From assembly GCA_026003355.1 (NCBI GenBank), contig BPHC01000001.1, positions 124,001-188,000 on the forward strand: a stretch of DNA of 64,000 nt, written 5' to 3'. The translations under genes were made by a program, and so were the position numbers. Within the stretch, counting starts at the first letter, position 1; each line of letters begins with the position of its first letter. Positions 53,122 to 62,692 of this stretch are shown here, piece after piece. Under the pieces are notes generated by a model that did no database searches, was not told the DNA's origin, and saw nothing but the letters and a program-made list of their open reading frames with translations. Origin of the DNA: Cyclobacteriaceae bacterium. GTDB lineage: Bacteria > Bacteroidota > Bacteroidia > Cytophagales > Cyclobacteriaceae.

Positions 53122-53751
53122 GTGAATTTACGTAAGGAAAAGGCTGCCCGCCTGAAGATTAACATCCTGCAACAAACCCTGAAGCTCATGGGCAAAAAGC
53201 CTTTTCAGGATCTGCACGTAGATGAGATATGCGCTGCCGTGCGCATGAGCAAGGTTACCTTCTTTAAGTACTTTCCGCAGAAAGAAGATTTGCTGCTGTA
53301 CTATTTCAGGTTGTGGTGTCTGGCCTGTGTGTTGGAGTTGCAGGACAAAACCCGCGAAGGACTGGCCGGTGTTTACTTTCTTGCCGACCGGTTAAGCGAA
53401 GCCTGTACTGACCATCCCGGGCTGATGCTGAGCCTGATCGGGTATCTGTCTGATTTGAAGCGCCCGCCCCGGCCTTTTCCGGTTAAACCGGAGGAAAAAG
53501 AATTACTTTATCCCGGCAGGGCGGGCATACGCGATGTGGAAATACTTTCGCTGGAACAAATGCTGGAAAAATTTACACTGGAGGCCATTTTCCGCAAGGA
53601 GATCACCAAAACCAGTTCAACCCGCGATGTGACCCAGTTGTTTATATCGGTGTTGCTGGGCGGTGTGGTAACTGCGCACCTGCTTCGTGTTGAACCGTTG
53701 AAACATTATCTCAAAAGAAACATCGAGCTTGTGGTAAGAGGTTTGCAGTAA
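53122..53751 (+). CDS. TetR family transcriptional regulator
   Basis: A GTG start gives 209 residues. The N-terminal helix-turn-helix is clear (LHVDEICAAVRMSKVTFFKYFPQKEDLLLYYF). The rest is the helical ligand-binding domain, ending in a hydrophobic helix pair. The target is unknown. It stands divergent to ggt with a 58-base spacer, so it could regulate that gene. Confidence 0.88.
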   Translation: MNLRKEKAARLKINILQQTLKLMGKKPFQDLHVDEICAAVRMSKVTFFKYFPQKEDLLLYYFRLWCLACVLELQDKTREGLAGVYFLADRLSEACTDHPGLMLSLIGYLSDLKRPPRPFPVKPEEKELLYPGRAGIRDVEILSLEQMLEKFTLEAIFRKEITKTSSTRDVTQLFISVLLGGVVTAHLLRVEPLKHYLKRNIELVVRGLQ

Positions 53752-53754
53752 AAA

Positions 53755-53958
53755 TCAGCTTCTCATTTTAACTTTTCTCACTCCCTGTTTTTCCGGCTCA
53801 ATTTTAATGCGCCAGAATTGCCATTTCCTTTTGTGAACGTGGTTTTTATACAATGAATGATGGTAACGCGGTTTAACCACTGTGGTGTACCGGTTGCCCG
53901 TAGCCCGGCATGATGCTGCAGCTATGATTAACAAAAGAAGGACCAGCCTTTTGTACAT
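53755..53958 (-). CDS. Small predicted lipoprotein, 67 residues
   Basis: A hydrophobic signal ends in a lipobox (IIAAASC, Cys about 17). A very basic 50-residue tail rich in Lys, Arg, His and Tyr follows. The reading frame is convergent with the TetR gene, three bases away. I do not recognise it. The clear lipobox argues it is real. Confidence 0.5.
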   Translation of the reverse strand: MYKRLVLLLLIIAAASCRATGNRYTTVVKPRYHHSLYKNHVHKRKWQFWRIKIEPEKQGVRKVKMRS

Positions 53959-54292
53959 GAGAGCAGGTTTATACGGATTAAAAGTTAAAATTAACGCTAA
54001 GTTTACCTGTAGCCAAATGCAAACAGGGCAGGAGGGGGTGGTTGTGCTTTGGGTTCGTGCTAAGAATGTTTATCCCTAAGCAAATCGGCATTTACTGTGT
54101 GTATTCCAGGCAACGTTTCGTGTTGCCTTTATTACATCTTGTTGCAGGATATGGGGTAAATTTTAGCACATTATTCCTTCTTTGCTGTCGAATAACCTGA
54201 GATGGATCCTTTCGGATTCAGTATTGTTGTGTCTATTTTTGCAACGGTTCAGGAATTATTTGTTGTTTACTGAGTTTAATGAGCCAGAAGCA
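53959..54292. other. Intergenic spacer without a visible gene
   Basis: Between the small lipoprotein and the terminator of tRNA-Asp I find no convincing coding frame, RNA gene or repeat. The sequence is AT-richer than its neighbours. Confidence 0.5.
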
Positions 54293-54329
54293 AAAAACCG
54301 CTTCACGTGCCAATTACTGAAGCGGTTTT
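54293..54329 (-). terminator. Rho-independent terminator of tRNA-Asp
   Basis: On the minus strand AAAACCGCTTCA and TGAAGCGGTTTT form a 12-base stem around a 13-base loop, followed by further T residues. It lies 25 bases past the tRNA 3' end. Confidence 0.85.
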
Positions 54330-54353
54330 GATTGGGCTGTTTGAAAATACAGG

Positions 54354-54427
54354 CGGTCCGGACGGGACTCGAACCCGCGACCTCCTGCGTGACAGGCAGG
54401 CATTCTAACCAGCTGAACTACCGGACC
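54354..54427 (-). tRNA. tRNA-Asp (GTC anticodon)
   Basis: The 74-base gene reads GGTCCGG for the 5' acceptor and CCGGACC for the 3' acceptor with discriminator G. The anticodon stem CCTGC/GCAGG encloses TGTCACG (anticodon GTC), and the T-loop GGTTCGAGTC is present. CCA is not encoded. A perfect promoter lies upstream and a terminator downstream. Confidence 0.97.
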
Positions 54428-54441
54428 GTTAAAATAGGCTG

Positions 54442-54472
54442 CAAAGATAATCTGGCTTACCTTATATCCAAA
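54442..54472 (-). promoter_or_regulatory. Consensus promoter of tRNA-Asp
   Basis: On the minus strand TTTG (54469-54472) and TATCTTTG (54442-54449) are 19 bases apart, an exact Bacteroidota promoter. Transcription would start about seven bases before the mature tRNA end. Confidence 0.85.
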
Positions 54473-54558
54473 ACCCCGCCATGGTACAGATTAAAATTTT
54501 CGGAAAATGGTCTGAACCCCGCGCACCCGGGAAAAATAGGGTTTTTCGCTAATCGTGC

Positions 54559-54566
54559 TAACTTTG
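54559..54566 (+). promoter_or_regulatory. Bacteroidota -7 element of accA (TAACTTTG)
   Basis: TAACTTTG lies 21 bases before the accA ATG. No TTTG stands at the expected -33 position, so the promoter is only half supported. Confidence 0.45.
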
Positions 54567-54586
54567 CCCGAACCCGAATAAAAAAC

Positions 54587-55536
54587 ATGTTACTGGACTT
54601 TGAAAAACCAATTGCTGAACTGGAGGCCAAGCTAAAAGATATGAAGGCGCTGGCCTCAGACAGTGACGATAAAATACAGGAGGCCATTAAAGCACTGGAG
54701 CAGAAAATTATTCAGTTGAAAAAAGAAACCTTCGAAAACCTTACCGGCTGGCAGCGCGTGCAACTGTCGCGCCACCCCGACCGACCCTATGCCCTCGACT
54801 ATATTTACGAGATAACCTCCGACTTTATTGAACTGCATGGCGACCGGCAGGTGGCTGATGATAAGGCTATGGTAGGCGGCCTGGGCACCATTGAGGGACA
54901 AACCTTTATGCTTATTGGCCAGCAGAAGGGACGCACCACAAAGCAGCGGCAGCTTCGGAATTTCGGCATGGCCAACCCCGAGGGCTATCGAAAGGCACTG
55001 CGCCTGATGAAAATTGCCGAGAAGTTCAATAAACCCATCGTTACCTTTATCGATACACCGGGGGCTTATCCGGGCCTTGAAGCCGAAGAACGCGGCCAGG
55101 GCGAGGCCATTGCCCGCAACCTTAAGGAAATGTTTGCCTTGCGGGGTACCGGTAATCTGCATTATTATTGGCGAGGGCGCCTCGGGTGGTGCGCTGGGCA
55201 TAGGCATTGGCGACCGCGTGTATATGCTCGAAAACACCTGGTACTCTGTCATTTCACCCGAATCATGTTCGTCCATTCTCTGGCGAAGCTGGGAATACAA
55301 AAGAGCAGGCAGCCGAAGTGCTGAAGCTTACCGCCAAAGACATGCTGCAGCTTAAGCTGATTGATGGCATTATTAAAGAGCCCCTTGGAGGTGCCCATAC
55401 CGATGTAAAGTGGATGGCCAATGAAATAAAAAAGGTCATTCTGGCTACAACCCAGGAGCTTAAAGTCATTTCAGCCGAGCAACGTATTGAAGAACGCATT
55501 GCCAAATTCTCCTCAATGGGCGTTGTGAAAGAATAA
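54587..55536 (+). CDS. accA: Acetyl-CoA carboxylase carboxyltransferase subunit alpha, two frame breaks
   Basis: ATG 54587 starts a protein of about 316 residues with the family order: N-terminal helices ([18 protein letters not shown]), [69 protein letters not shown], then [15 protein letters not shown] and a tail ending SSMGVVKE. One extra G in the GGGG near 55141 and one extra A in the AAAA near 55288 break the frame. With both removed the protein is complete. It makes malonyl-CoA with AccD. Because the gene is essential, the breaks are very likely sequence errors. Confidence 0.93.
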
Positions 55537-55571
55537 CTAATGAGGCTCCATTGCAGCCGTGAACATATTCC

Positions 55572-55610
55572 AGAGCTTGTCTTTTTTCCAAGGGGAAGCT
55601 CTTTGTTTTT
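55572..55610 (+). terminator. Possible terminator of accA
   Basis: AGAGCTT (55572-55578) pairs with AAGCTCT (55596-55602) around a 17-base loop and is followed by TTGTTTTT. The stem is short and the loop long, so support is moderate. Confidence 0.5.
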
Positions 55611-55642
55611 ATCCAAAACATTCATTTCCTTTCCATTCTTTG

Positions 55643-55650
55643 TACCTTTG
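55643..55650 (+). promoter_or_regulatory. Bacteroidota -7 element (TACCTTTG)
   Basis: TACCTTTG lies 18 bases before the ATG at 55668 and would promote the unit that continues through the MBL, patatin and urocanate hydratase genes. No clear -33 TTTG is present. Confidence 0.4.
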
Positions 55651-55667
55651 GATGTAAGCTTTTAACC

Positions 55668-56338
55668 ATGGCCCAGGAAAAAAGAACACATACAATGGAA
55701 AAAACCAAATCATCAATTTTTTAGCCATTGTGCTGGGCGTTTACGTTGCCTTTTACCTTACTAACCGTAAGCTGGAAAACGATAAGCGTGCGCTGGAGAA
55801 GCAGTATATTCAAAGCATGCTGGAGGATTTGAAAATGGATGAGCAACAACTTACGGAATCTACAGATACCCTTAAGTATTACCAGAGCCTTCTGGCCTCA
55901 CTAGCCAATTATGTGCATTCAAACCGCATACCGGGCGATTCCGCTTCTGTAATGATTCAGGGTTTGTATGTGTATTTGCCTTTTATTCCGCGGAATAACA
56001 CCTACCAGACACTTGTGTCATCAGGCAGTGTCGATGTGATAAAAGACTTCGCGTTGAGGCAAGAGATTGTTGAGTTGTATCATCAACACTATGGGGCCAT
56101 TGCCGTGGTTGACCGCCTGAACGAACAACAACGTAACTGGCTGATTAATCCGTATTTGATCCGGACAATTCAATATGGAAGTGGTGGAAAAGTAGTAAAT
56201 ACACAAACACTCTGGAGTAGCAGCCAATTCAGTAACATTGTTTCCACCTGTTACTATTCCCTCAACCTGAAATATGAATATGATAAGGCTGCTCTGGAAA
56301 AATGTCGGTCCTTGCGGAGTAAGCTGGAACAACTATGA
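55668..56338 (+). CDS. Membrane-anchored protein of unknown function, one frame break
   Basis: The frame from ATG 55668 (or 55695) stops early. If one A is missing near 55709 it reads MEKTKIINFLAIVLGVYVAFYL and joins the 200-residue open frame. That gives one N-terminal membrane helix followed by a helical soluble domain (LEDLKMDEQQLTESTDTLKYY, QTLVSSGSVDVIKD). The layout resembles DUF6090-type Bacteroidota proteins, but I am not certain. The MBL gene starts in its last four bases. Confidence 0.6.
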
Positions 56339-57177
56339 AACTTCATGTAATCCCTACCGGATTTTTTAAGCTGGATGGCGGTGCCATGTTTGGCGTTGTA
56401 CCCAAAACCATCTGGCAACGTACCAACCCGGCTGATGAAAACAACCTGTGCACCTGGGCTATGCGTTGCCTTCTGGTAGAAGAAGCAAACCGCCTGATTC
56501 TGATTGACACAGGTATTGGCGACAAACAGGATGAAAAATTTTTTAGCCATTATTACCTGCACGGTGGAAGATACCCTGTTAGGCTCGCTCAAAAAAGCCG
56601 GCTTCGGGCCCGAAGAGGTAACCGATGTAATATTGACCCACCTTCACTTCGATCACTGCGGAGGAGCCATACGCAAAACAGGGGAGCGGTATGAACCCGC
56701 GTTTCCCCTGGCCACCTACTGGTCGAATGCCGCCCACTGGGCGTGGGCAACGCACCCCCAACGCCCGCGAGGAAAGCCAGCTTTCTTAAGGAAAATATAT
56801 GGCCCATTCAGGAGAGCGGGCAACTTCGTTTTATTGACCCGGCCCGGCCTTGTCCTTTTCCTGGGCTAAGCATTTTGTACGCCTCGGGCCACACCGAAAA
56901 AATGATGCTGCCACTTATTGAGGCCGGTGGAAAAACCATTTGCTATATGGCCGACCTGATACCTTCGGCCGGGCATATTCCGTTGCCTTATGTAATGGGC
57001 TACGATACGCGGCCGCTTCTTACGCTGGAGGAAAAAGAAAAGTTTTTAAACGAAGCAGCCGATAAGCAATACATCCTGTTTTTTGAGCACGACCCTGTGC
57101 ATGAATGCGCCACCGTAAAACACACGGAAAAAGGCGTGCGTTTGGACAGGACATTCAGATTATCCGAAATTTTATGA
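56335..57177 (+). CDS. MBL-fold metallo-hydrolase, two frame breaks
   Basis: The N-terminus ([28 protein letters not shown]) and the zinc motif [10 protein letters not shown] mark a metallo-beta-lactamase fold of the AHL-lactonase-like type. The C-terminal part has [27 protein letters not shown] and FFEHDP. Breaks near 56565 and 56755 divide it into three frames. It overlaps its neighbours by four bases at both ends, so it belongs to a tight operon. The substrate is unknown. Confidence 0.88.
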
Positions 57178-57962
57178 AGATAGGTCTGGCACTTTCAGGA
57201 GGAGGGGCGCGTGGCATTGCCCACCTGGGAGTTATAAAAGCACTGAAAGAGGCAGGCGTTCAGTTTTCTGCCGTATCGGGCACCAGTGCGGGCTCCATAG
57301 CCGGAGCCTTTTACTGTGCAGGCTATAAGCCCGATGAAATTCTGGAGATTATACTTTCCATGGGATTCATTAAATCGGTGCGTCCGGCGTGGTCGTGGAT
57401 AGGCCTGCTTAGCATGGATGGCTTTCGCGAGGTAATGCTTAAACACATCCCGCACAACTCATTTGCGCAGCTTAACCTGCCGCTTACCGTGGCAGCCACC
57501 GAAATACGCCTGGGCAAGGTGGTTTATTTTTCAGATGGCGAGCTGGCGCCTGCCGTCATCGCCTCTTCCAGCATTCCGGCACTTTTTAATCCGGTGCAGT
57601 TCAACGGGTATGTGCTGGTTGACGGCGGCCTGATGGATAATCTGCCGGTAAGGCCGCTGGTAGGTAAAACCGATTTCATTATTGGCAGCCACTGCAATCC
57701 GGTTGAACAGCGTTTCGATATTAAAAACGCCAAAGAGGTAGTGGAGCGCAGCATGCTTATTGCCATAAATGTAAACACGGCTCATTCCAAAACACATTGC
57801 AACTTTGTTTTCGAGGCTCCCGAGCTGGGTAAATTCAGTACCTTTGACCTGGACAAAGGCCGGGAGATTTTTAACCTGGGATATAAAAATGCCGCCAACC
57901 GGCTAAAAGAACTGGAGAGCGCACTCAAGCAACATGAGCGTACAAACCACCTTAAGTTTTAA
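57174..57962 (+). CDS. Patatin-like phospholipase
   Basis: ATG 57174 overlaps the MBL stop (ATGA). The 262 residues show the oxyanion motif SGGGARG (8-14), the nucleophile elbow GTSAG (Ser-38) and the catalytic aspartate in LVDGGLMDNLPV. No signal peptide is seen, so it probably acts on membrane lipids from the cytoplasmic side. Its last 29 bases overlap hutU. Confidence 0.93.
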   Translation: MKIGLALSGGGARGIAHLGVIKALKEAGVQFSAVSGTSAGSIAGAFYCAGYKPDEILEIILSMGFIKSVRPAWSWIGLLSMDGFREVMLKHIPHNSFAQLNLPLTVAATEIRLGKVVYFSDGELAPAVIASSSIPALFNPVQFNGYVLVDGGLMDNLPVRPLVGKTDFIIGSHCNPVEQRFDIKNAKEVVERSMLIAINVNTAHSKTHCNFVFEAPELGKFSTFDLDKGREIFNLGYKNAANRLKELESALKQHERTNHLKF

Positions 57963-59911
57963 AGAGCAGATTTTACAGGGCATACCGGAAGAGTTGCCCC
58001 CGCCCCGCGAGTACGATTACAGCGTAAATCACGCTCCTAAACGCAAAGACATCCTTACTACTGAAGAGAAAAAGCTGGCCCTGCGCAACGCCCTGCGGTA
58101 TTTTCATCCCCGGCATCATGCGGTGCTCGCCCCTGAGTTTTACAAAGAACTTACCGACTTTGGCCGGATTTACATGTACCGTTTCCGGCCCCATTACCCC
58201 ATGTATGCCCGGCCCATAGGGGAGTATCCGTTTAAAACCCTGCAGGCCGGTGCCATTATGCTCATGATTCAGAACAACCTCGATCCCGCTGTTGCCCAGC
58301 ATCCCCATGAGCTTATTACCTATGGTGGAAATGGCGCTGTATTCCAGAACTGGGCTCAGTATCTGCTCACCATGCAATACCTGGCCACCATGACCGACCA
58401 CCAGACACTGCACATGTACTCCGGTCATCCCATGGGCTTGTTCCCGTCTTCGCCCGAATCACCCCGCGTGGTGGTTACCAACGGCATGATGGTTCCCAAC
58501 TATTCAAAACCCGATGACTGGGAGCGGTTCAACGCACTGGGTGTTACCCAATACGGGCAGATGACGGCCGGATCTTACATGTATATCGGTCCGCAGGGCA
58601 TTGTTCACGGAACCACCATTACCCTGCTGAACGCCGGCCGGAAAATTTCGCGCCACGGTGAAGACCTTGCCGGGAAACTTTTTGTCACTTCCGGACTTGG
58701 CGGCATGAGTGGGGCTCAGCCCAAAGCCCGGAAATATTGCCGGTTGTGTAACAGTGGTGGCCGAGGTTAACGACAAAAGCCACTTCGAAGCGCCATGAGC
58801 AGGGATGGGTGGACGAAGTGTTCGATGACCTGGAAAGATTGTTGGTGCGTGTTCAAAAGGCCCGTCAGGCCAAAGAAGCTGTATCGCTGGCTTACCGGGG
58901 TAATGTGGTAGAGGTGTGGGAATATTTTTACGAACAGGGTATTAACGTTGATATAGGCAGCGACCAGACTTCATTGCATAACCCCTGGGCGGGTGGCTAC
59001 TACCCGGCAGGCCTTACCTTTAAACACAGGCCAATGACCTGATGGCCCGCAACCCCGATGCTTTTAAGCGCGAAGTTCAGGCATCGCTGCGCAGGCATGT
59101 TGAGGCAATAAACAAACATGCCCAACAGGGTATGTATTTTTTTGATTATGGCAATGCCTTTCTGCTGGAAGCCTCCCGTGCCGGAGCCGATGTAATGAAA
59201 CCCGATGGCAGCGGTTTCCGGTATCCTTCCTATGTGCAGGATATCATGGGGCCCATGTGCTTTGATTATGGTTTCGGACCGTTCCGGTGGGTTTGCCCTG
59301 TCGGGCAGCGAGCAAGATCTGGCGGTAACCGACAGGCTGGCACAGCAGGCGCTGGAAGACCTGCTGAAAACAGCCCCCGCCGAAACAGCCGGCCAGCTGC
59401 AGGATAACTTACGATGGATAAAGCAGGCTCAATCGAACAAACTGGTAGTGGGGTCGAAGGCCAGAATTTTATATGCCCATGCCGAAGGCCGCATTAAGAT
59501 AGCCGCTGCATTTTAACCGCGCCATACGCGAAGGAAAAATCGGACCGGTTGTACTGGGGCGCGATCATCACGATGTTTCCGGCACCGACAGCCCCCTACC
59601 GCGAAACCTCCAACATTTATGACGGTTCAAGATTTACAGCCGATATGGCCATACACAATGTGATTGGCGATTCCTTCAGGGGGGCAACGTGGGTGTCTGT
59701 TCACAATGGGGGCGGGGTAGGATGGGGCGAAGCCATAAACGGTGGCTTTGGCATGGTATTGGATGGATCGGACCTTGCAGAAAGAAATCTGGAGCAGATG
59801 TTGTTTTTTGACGTGTACAACGGTATTGCCCGAAGGGCCTGGGCCGGCAACGCCCCGGCTGTTTTATTACGGCTCACCGCGGAGAACAGCTCAACGCCCT
59901 GCTTAAGTTAA
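57934..59911 (+). CDS. hutU: Urocanate hydratase, several frame breaks
   Basis: The first 270 residues are intact and match urocanase (HELITYGGNGAVFQNWAQYLLTMQYL, YSGHPMGLFPSSPESPRVVVTNGMM, YGQMTAGSYMYIGPQGIVHGT, SGLGGMSGAQPKA). The rest is split near 58728 (an extra C), 58793, 59030, 59280 and 59520. Later pieces include QDIMGPMCFDYGFGPFRWV, WVSVHNGGGVGWGEAINGGFG and DGSDLAERNLEQMLFFDVYNG. The C-terminus is uncertain. It converts urocanate in histidine breakdown. No other hut gene is in the window. Confidence 0.9.
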
Positions 59912-59971
59912 CTTTTGCATATCCGGTATACGAAAATTTCGTTTATTAAAAAAAATAAAACCACAATCCTT

Positions 59972-60571
59972 ATGAAAAAAACCATTCTTTTACTCCTCGT
60001 TGCCGTTGCGGCAACAGAAGTTTTTGCGCAGGCCCAGTTTGCCATTGGGTTAAAAGGCGGCCCCAACTTTGCAAAATTCGATGTTAGTGATGTGAACGCA
60101 AGTTTTAAAAACAAAACCGGCTTTCATCTGGGCACCTATGCTTTGATTAAGCTGGGCAAGGTGGGCATTCAGCCTGAAGTTATCTTTTCACAACAGGGTT
60201 CAAAGTTTACGTTTAACAACGAAGATCTGAAGTCGAACTTCAGCTATGTAAACGTACCCATAATGCTCAAAACCTATCTGGTTGCCGGGCTGAACCTGCA
60301 AATAGGCCCGCAGTTTGGATTTCTTACCGAAGCAGGTGGTGATGTGGTGGACGAAAACGGAGAGGTGCGCCCCATTACCAAAGATTTGTACAAACAGTCG
60401 GATGTAAGCATTGGCCTTGGCGCCGGGTGGGACCTGCCCTTTGGACTGACCATAGATGCCCGTTACAACTTGGGTGTTAGCAAAATTGAAGATGACGCAT
60501 CCCTGAATGCCACCAAGAACCAGGTTATTCAGATTTCTGTAGGCTACAAGCTCATCAAAATCGGGAAATAG
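59972..60571 (+). CDS. Porin-family outer-membrane beta-barrel protein
   Basis: ATG 59972 gives a signal peptide (TILLLLVAVAATEVFAQ) and 180 residues of short barrel strands typical of the outer-membrane barrel (PRTase-like, OMP_b-brl) family: AIGLKGGPNFAKFDV, GTYALIKLGKVGIQPEVIFSQQG, NLQIGPQFGFLTEAGGDVVD, GLTIDARYNLGVSKIED. It ends in GYKLIKIGK. The function is unknown. Confidence 0.9.
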   Translation: MKKTILLLLVAVAATEVFAQAQFAIGLKGGPNFAKFDVSDVNASFKNKTGFHLGTYALIKLGKVGIQPEVIFSQQGSKFTFNNEDLKSNFSYVNVPIMLKTYLVAGLNLQIGPQFGFLTEAGGDVVDENGEVRPITKDLYKQSDVSIGLGAGWDLPFGLTIDARYNLGVSKIEDDASLNATKNQVIQISVGYKLIKIGK

Positions 60572-60619
60572 TAAACAGTTTAAAATTTGCTCCTGCTGCT
60601 TTTTCGTTTCTAAACTTGT

Positions 60620-60627
60620 TATATTTG
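60620..60627 (+). promoter_or_regulatory. Bacteroidota -7 element (TATATTTG)
   Basis: TATATTTG lies 26 bases before the ATG of the second barrel gene. A T-rich stretch but no exact TTTG is at -33. Confidence 0.5.
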
Positions 60628-60653
60628 TTTTACATAAACTAAACCATTTTAAT

Positions 60654-61231
60654 ATGAAAAAGACCATCTTGTTTACGATAGCTGCCATGGTAGCCTTTGC
60701 AGCCTCAGCCCAGATTAACAAAGGGGTTAAACTGGTTGGTGGTTCCATTGGTTTTCAGTCGCAAAAAGAGAAAATTGAATCCGGCGGCACCAGTAACGGA
60801 CATGGGCACCACAACTACCTTTCAGGTTATGCCCAGGGCGGGTATTTTTGTAATCGATAACCTGGCAGCGGGTGCGGGTGTTACTTTTTCGAGTAGTAGA
60901 TTTAACCCTGAAGGAAGCGGAACGGATAGTGAAAGTCAAATTATCCTTCTCAATCCCTTTGTAAGGTATTATATCAAAAGCCTTTTTGGCGAAGGCCAGA
61001 TAGGCTTTGGATCTCAGAAGACCGAGTCGGGCAGCTTAACATTTAAGGATAGCGTTTTCGGCTGGCAGTTGGGGCCTGGGTTACGTTGTCTTCCTGTCTG
61101 GAACCGTGGGGTTGGAACCGTTCATCGGATATCGCTCGCTTTCATTTGACGACAAGGACGATGATTTTAAATCAACCGACAGTGGTTTACTTTTTAATAT
61201 AGCTCTTCAGGTTTATCTGGGAAGGGAGTAA
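60654..61231 (+). CDS. Second small outer-membrane beta-barrel protein, two frame breaks
   Basis: A signal peptide (LFTIAAMVAFAASAQ) and barrel strands (KLVGGSIGFQSQKEK, LAAGAGVTFSSSRFNPEG, GEGQIGFGSQKTESG) are followed, after breaks near 60840 and 61085, by GLEPFIGYRSLSFDDKDDDF and a terminal FNIALQVYLGRE. It resembles the preceding gene in size and style and may be a distant paralogue. A terminator follows. Confidence 0.82.
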
Positions 61232-61254
61232 ATTCTTTTAAAAAAGGATAAATA

Positions 61255-61288
61255 AAGAGCGCCTGAATAAACCTGGCGCTCTTTTTTA
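61255..61288 (+). terminator. Rho-independent terminator
   Basis: GAGCGCC (61257-61263) pairs with GGCGCTC (61275-61281) around an 11-base loop and is followed by six T. An A-rich stretch on the other side lets it act also for tyrS, which converges on it. Confidence 0.88.
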
Positions 61289-61311
61289 TTGTGCGTGCGG
61301 ATAACTATTTA

Positions 61312-62597
61312 TTAGTTCACTACAATCAGATAATAGTTCTTCTTTCCTTTCTGCGCCAGCAGATAGCGGTTGTGCAGCAGTTTAAAGCTGCACTTCAGTG
61401 TGGGGTCGGTAATTTTCTGCTTGTTGATGCTAACCCCTCCGCTCTGAATTCATTTTTCGGGCTTCTCCGCGCGAGGTAAAGATAATTCCGCCGGTAAGGT
61501 CGGCTAGCAGTTCGGCCATAACAGGTTGTCGCTCCCATGCGCTTCGTGAAACGGTTGCATGGGGTACGCCCTCCAGAGCGGAAAGAAAGGTTGGTTCATC
61601 CAGTGAAGCAAGTTCTGCTGCCGATGCGCTGCCAAACAAGATCTCCGAAGCACGCCTGGCCTGGTTCAGGTCGTCAACCGAGTGTACCCTAATGGTAATG
61701 TCTTCAGCCAGCGCTTGCTGCAGCTTGCGCAAATGGGGTGCCTGTTGGTGTTCGGCTACGAGCGCCTCAATCTCGTCTTTTGGCTTAAGTGTAAATATGC
61801 GCAGGTAGCTTGCCGCATCTTCATCGGCTACATTCAGCCAGTACTGGTAGAACCGGTAAGGCGATGTTTTGGAAGCATCCAGCCACACATTGCCCTGCTC
61901 GCTTTTGCCAAACTTACTGCCATCGGCCTTGGTAATAAGCCGGGTGGTTAGGGCATAGGCTTCGCCCATTTACTTTTTTCCGTATCAGTTCGGTTCCTGT
62001 AACAATGTTGCCCCACTGGTCGGAGCCGCCCATTTGCAGTCTGCAGTTTTTATGTTGGTAAAGCCACAGAAAATCGTACCCCTGCACGAGCTGATAGGAA
62101 AATTCAGTAAAAGAAATTCCCGCTTCCAGGCGTTTTTGCACCGATTCTTTGGCCAACATGTAGTTAACGGTAATGTGCTTGCCTACCTCCCGGATAAAAT
62201 CCAAAAACCTGAACTCCTTAAACCAATTGTAATTGTTGACCAGCTCGGCCGCATTGTGCCCGGTGAAGTCGAGGAATTTCTGCAACTGCTTTTTTACGCA
62301 GGCCTCGTTATGGCGCAGCACCTCTTCCGACAGCAGGTTTCGTTCAGCCGATTTACCGCTGGGGTCGCCTACCATACCCGTGGCCCCGCCAATCAGTGCT
62401 ATGGGCTTATGCCCGGCCTGCTGAAAGTGCAGCAGCGTCATGATCTGGGCCAGATGGCCGATGTGCAGCGAATCGGCAGTAGGGTCAAAGCCAATATATC
62501 CGGTGGTAGACTCCTTCAGCAATTGTTCTTCCGTTCCGGGCGTTAAATCGAACAACATGCCACGCCACCGCAATTCTTCCACGAAGTTTACCTGCAT
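61312..62597 (-). CDS. tyrS: Tyrosyl-tRNA synthetase, two frame breaks
   Basis: ATG 62597 begins the catalytic domain with HIGH at residues 45-48 (SLHIGHL), [42 protein letters not shown] and the class signature [18 protein letters not shown]. The S4-like tail is reconstructed as [17 protein letters not shown] ending YYLIVVN. One extra A in the run near 61975 and one near 61440 break the frame. As an essential enzyme this again points to sequence error. A -7 box lies upstream and an intergenic repeat beyond it. Confidence 0.94.
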
Positions 62598-62612
62598 AGG
62601 TTTAGTAAAGCG

Positions 62613-62620
62613 CAAATATA
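62613..62620 (-). promoter_or_regulatory. Bacteroidota -7 element of tyrS (TATATTTG)
   Basis: On the minus strand TATATTTG lies 15 bases before the tyrS ATG. The expected -33 position falls inside the short intergenic repeat and lacks TTTG. Confidence 0.5.
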
Positions 62621-62625
62621 TGAAT

Positions 62626-62685
62626 AGTCCATGGTTGATTGGTCCATAGTTAATCAGTCCATGGTTGATTGGTCTGTGGTTTAAG
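62626..62685. repeat. Four 15-bp degenerate direct repeats
   Basis: The units at 62626, 62641, 62656 and 62671 are variants of agtccatggttgatt. The first and third are identical, so there is also a 30-base period. It fills the spacer between tyrS and the carbonic anhydrase gene. Similar short CCATGG-type intergenic repeats occur in Bacteroidota. Confidence 0.75.
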
Positions 62686-62692
62686 TTGTTGT

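Noticed and set aside
54587-55536. accA as a true pseudogene
   Set aside because: The gene is essential, the two indels are one-base homopolymer changes, and all motifs are intact once corrected.
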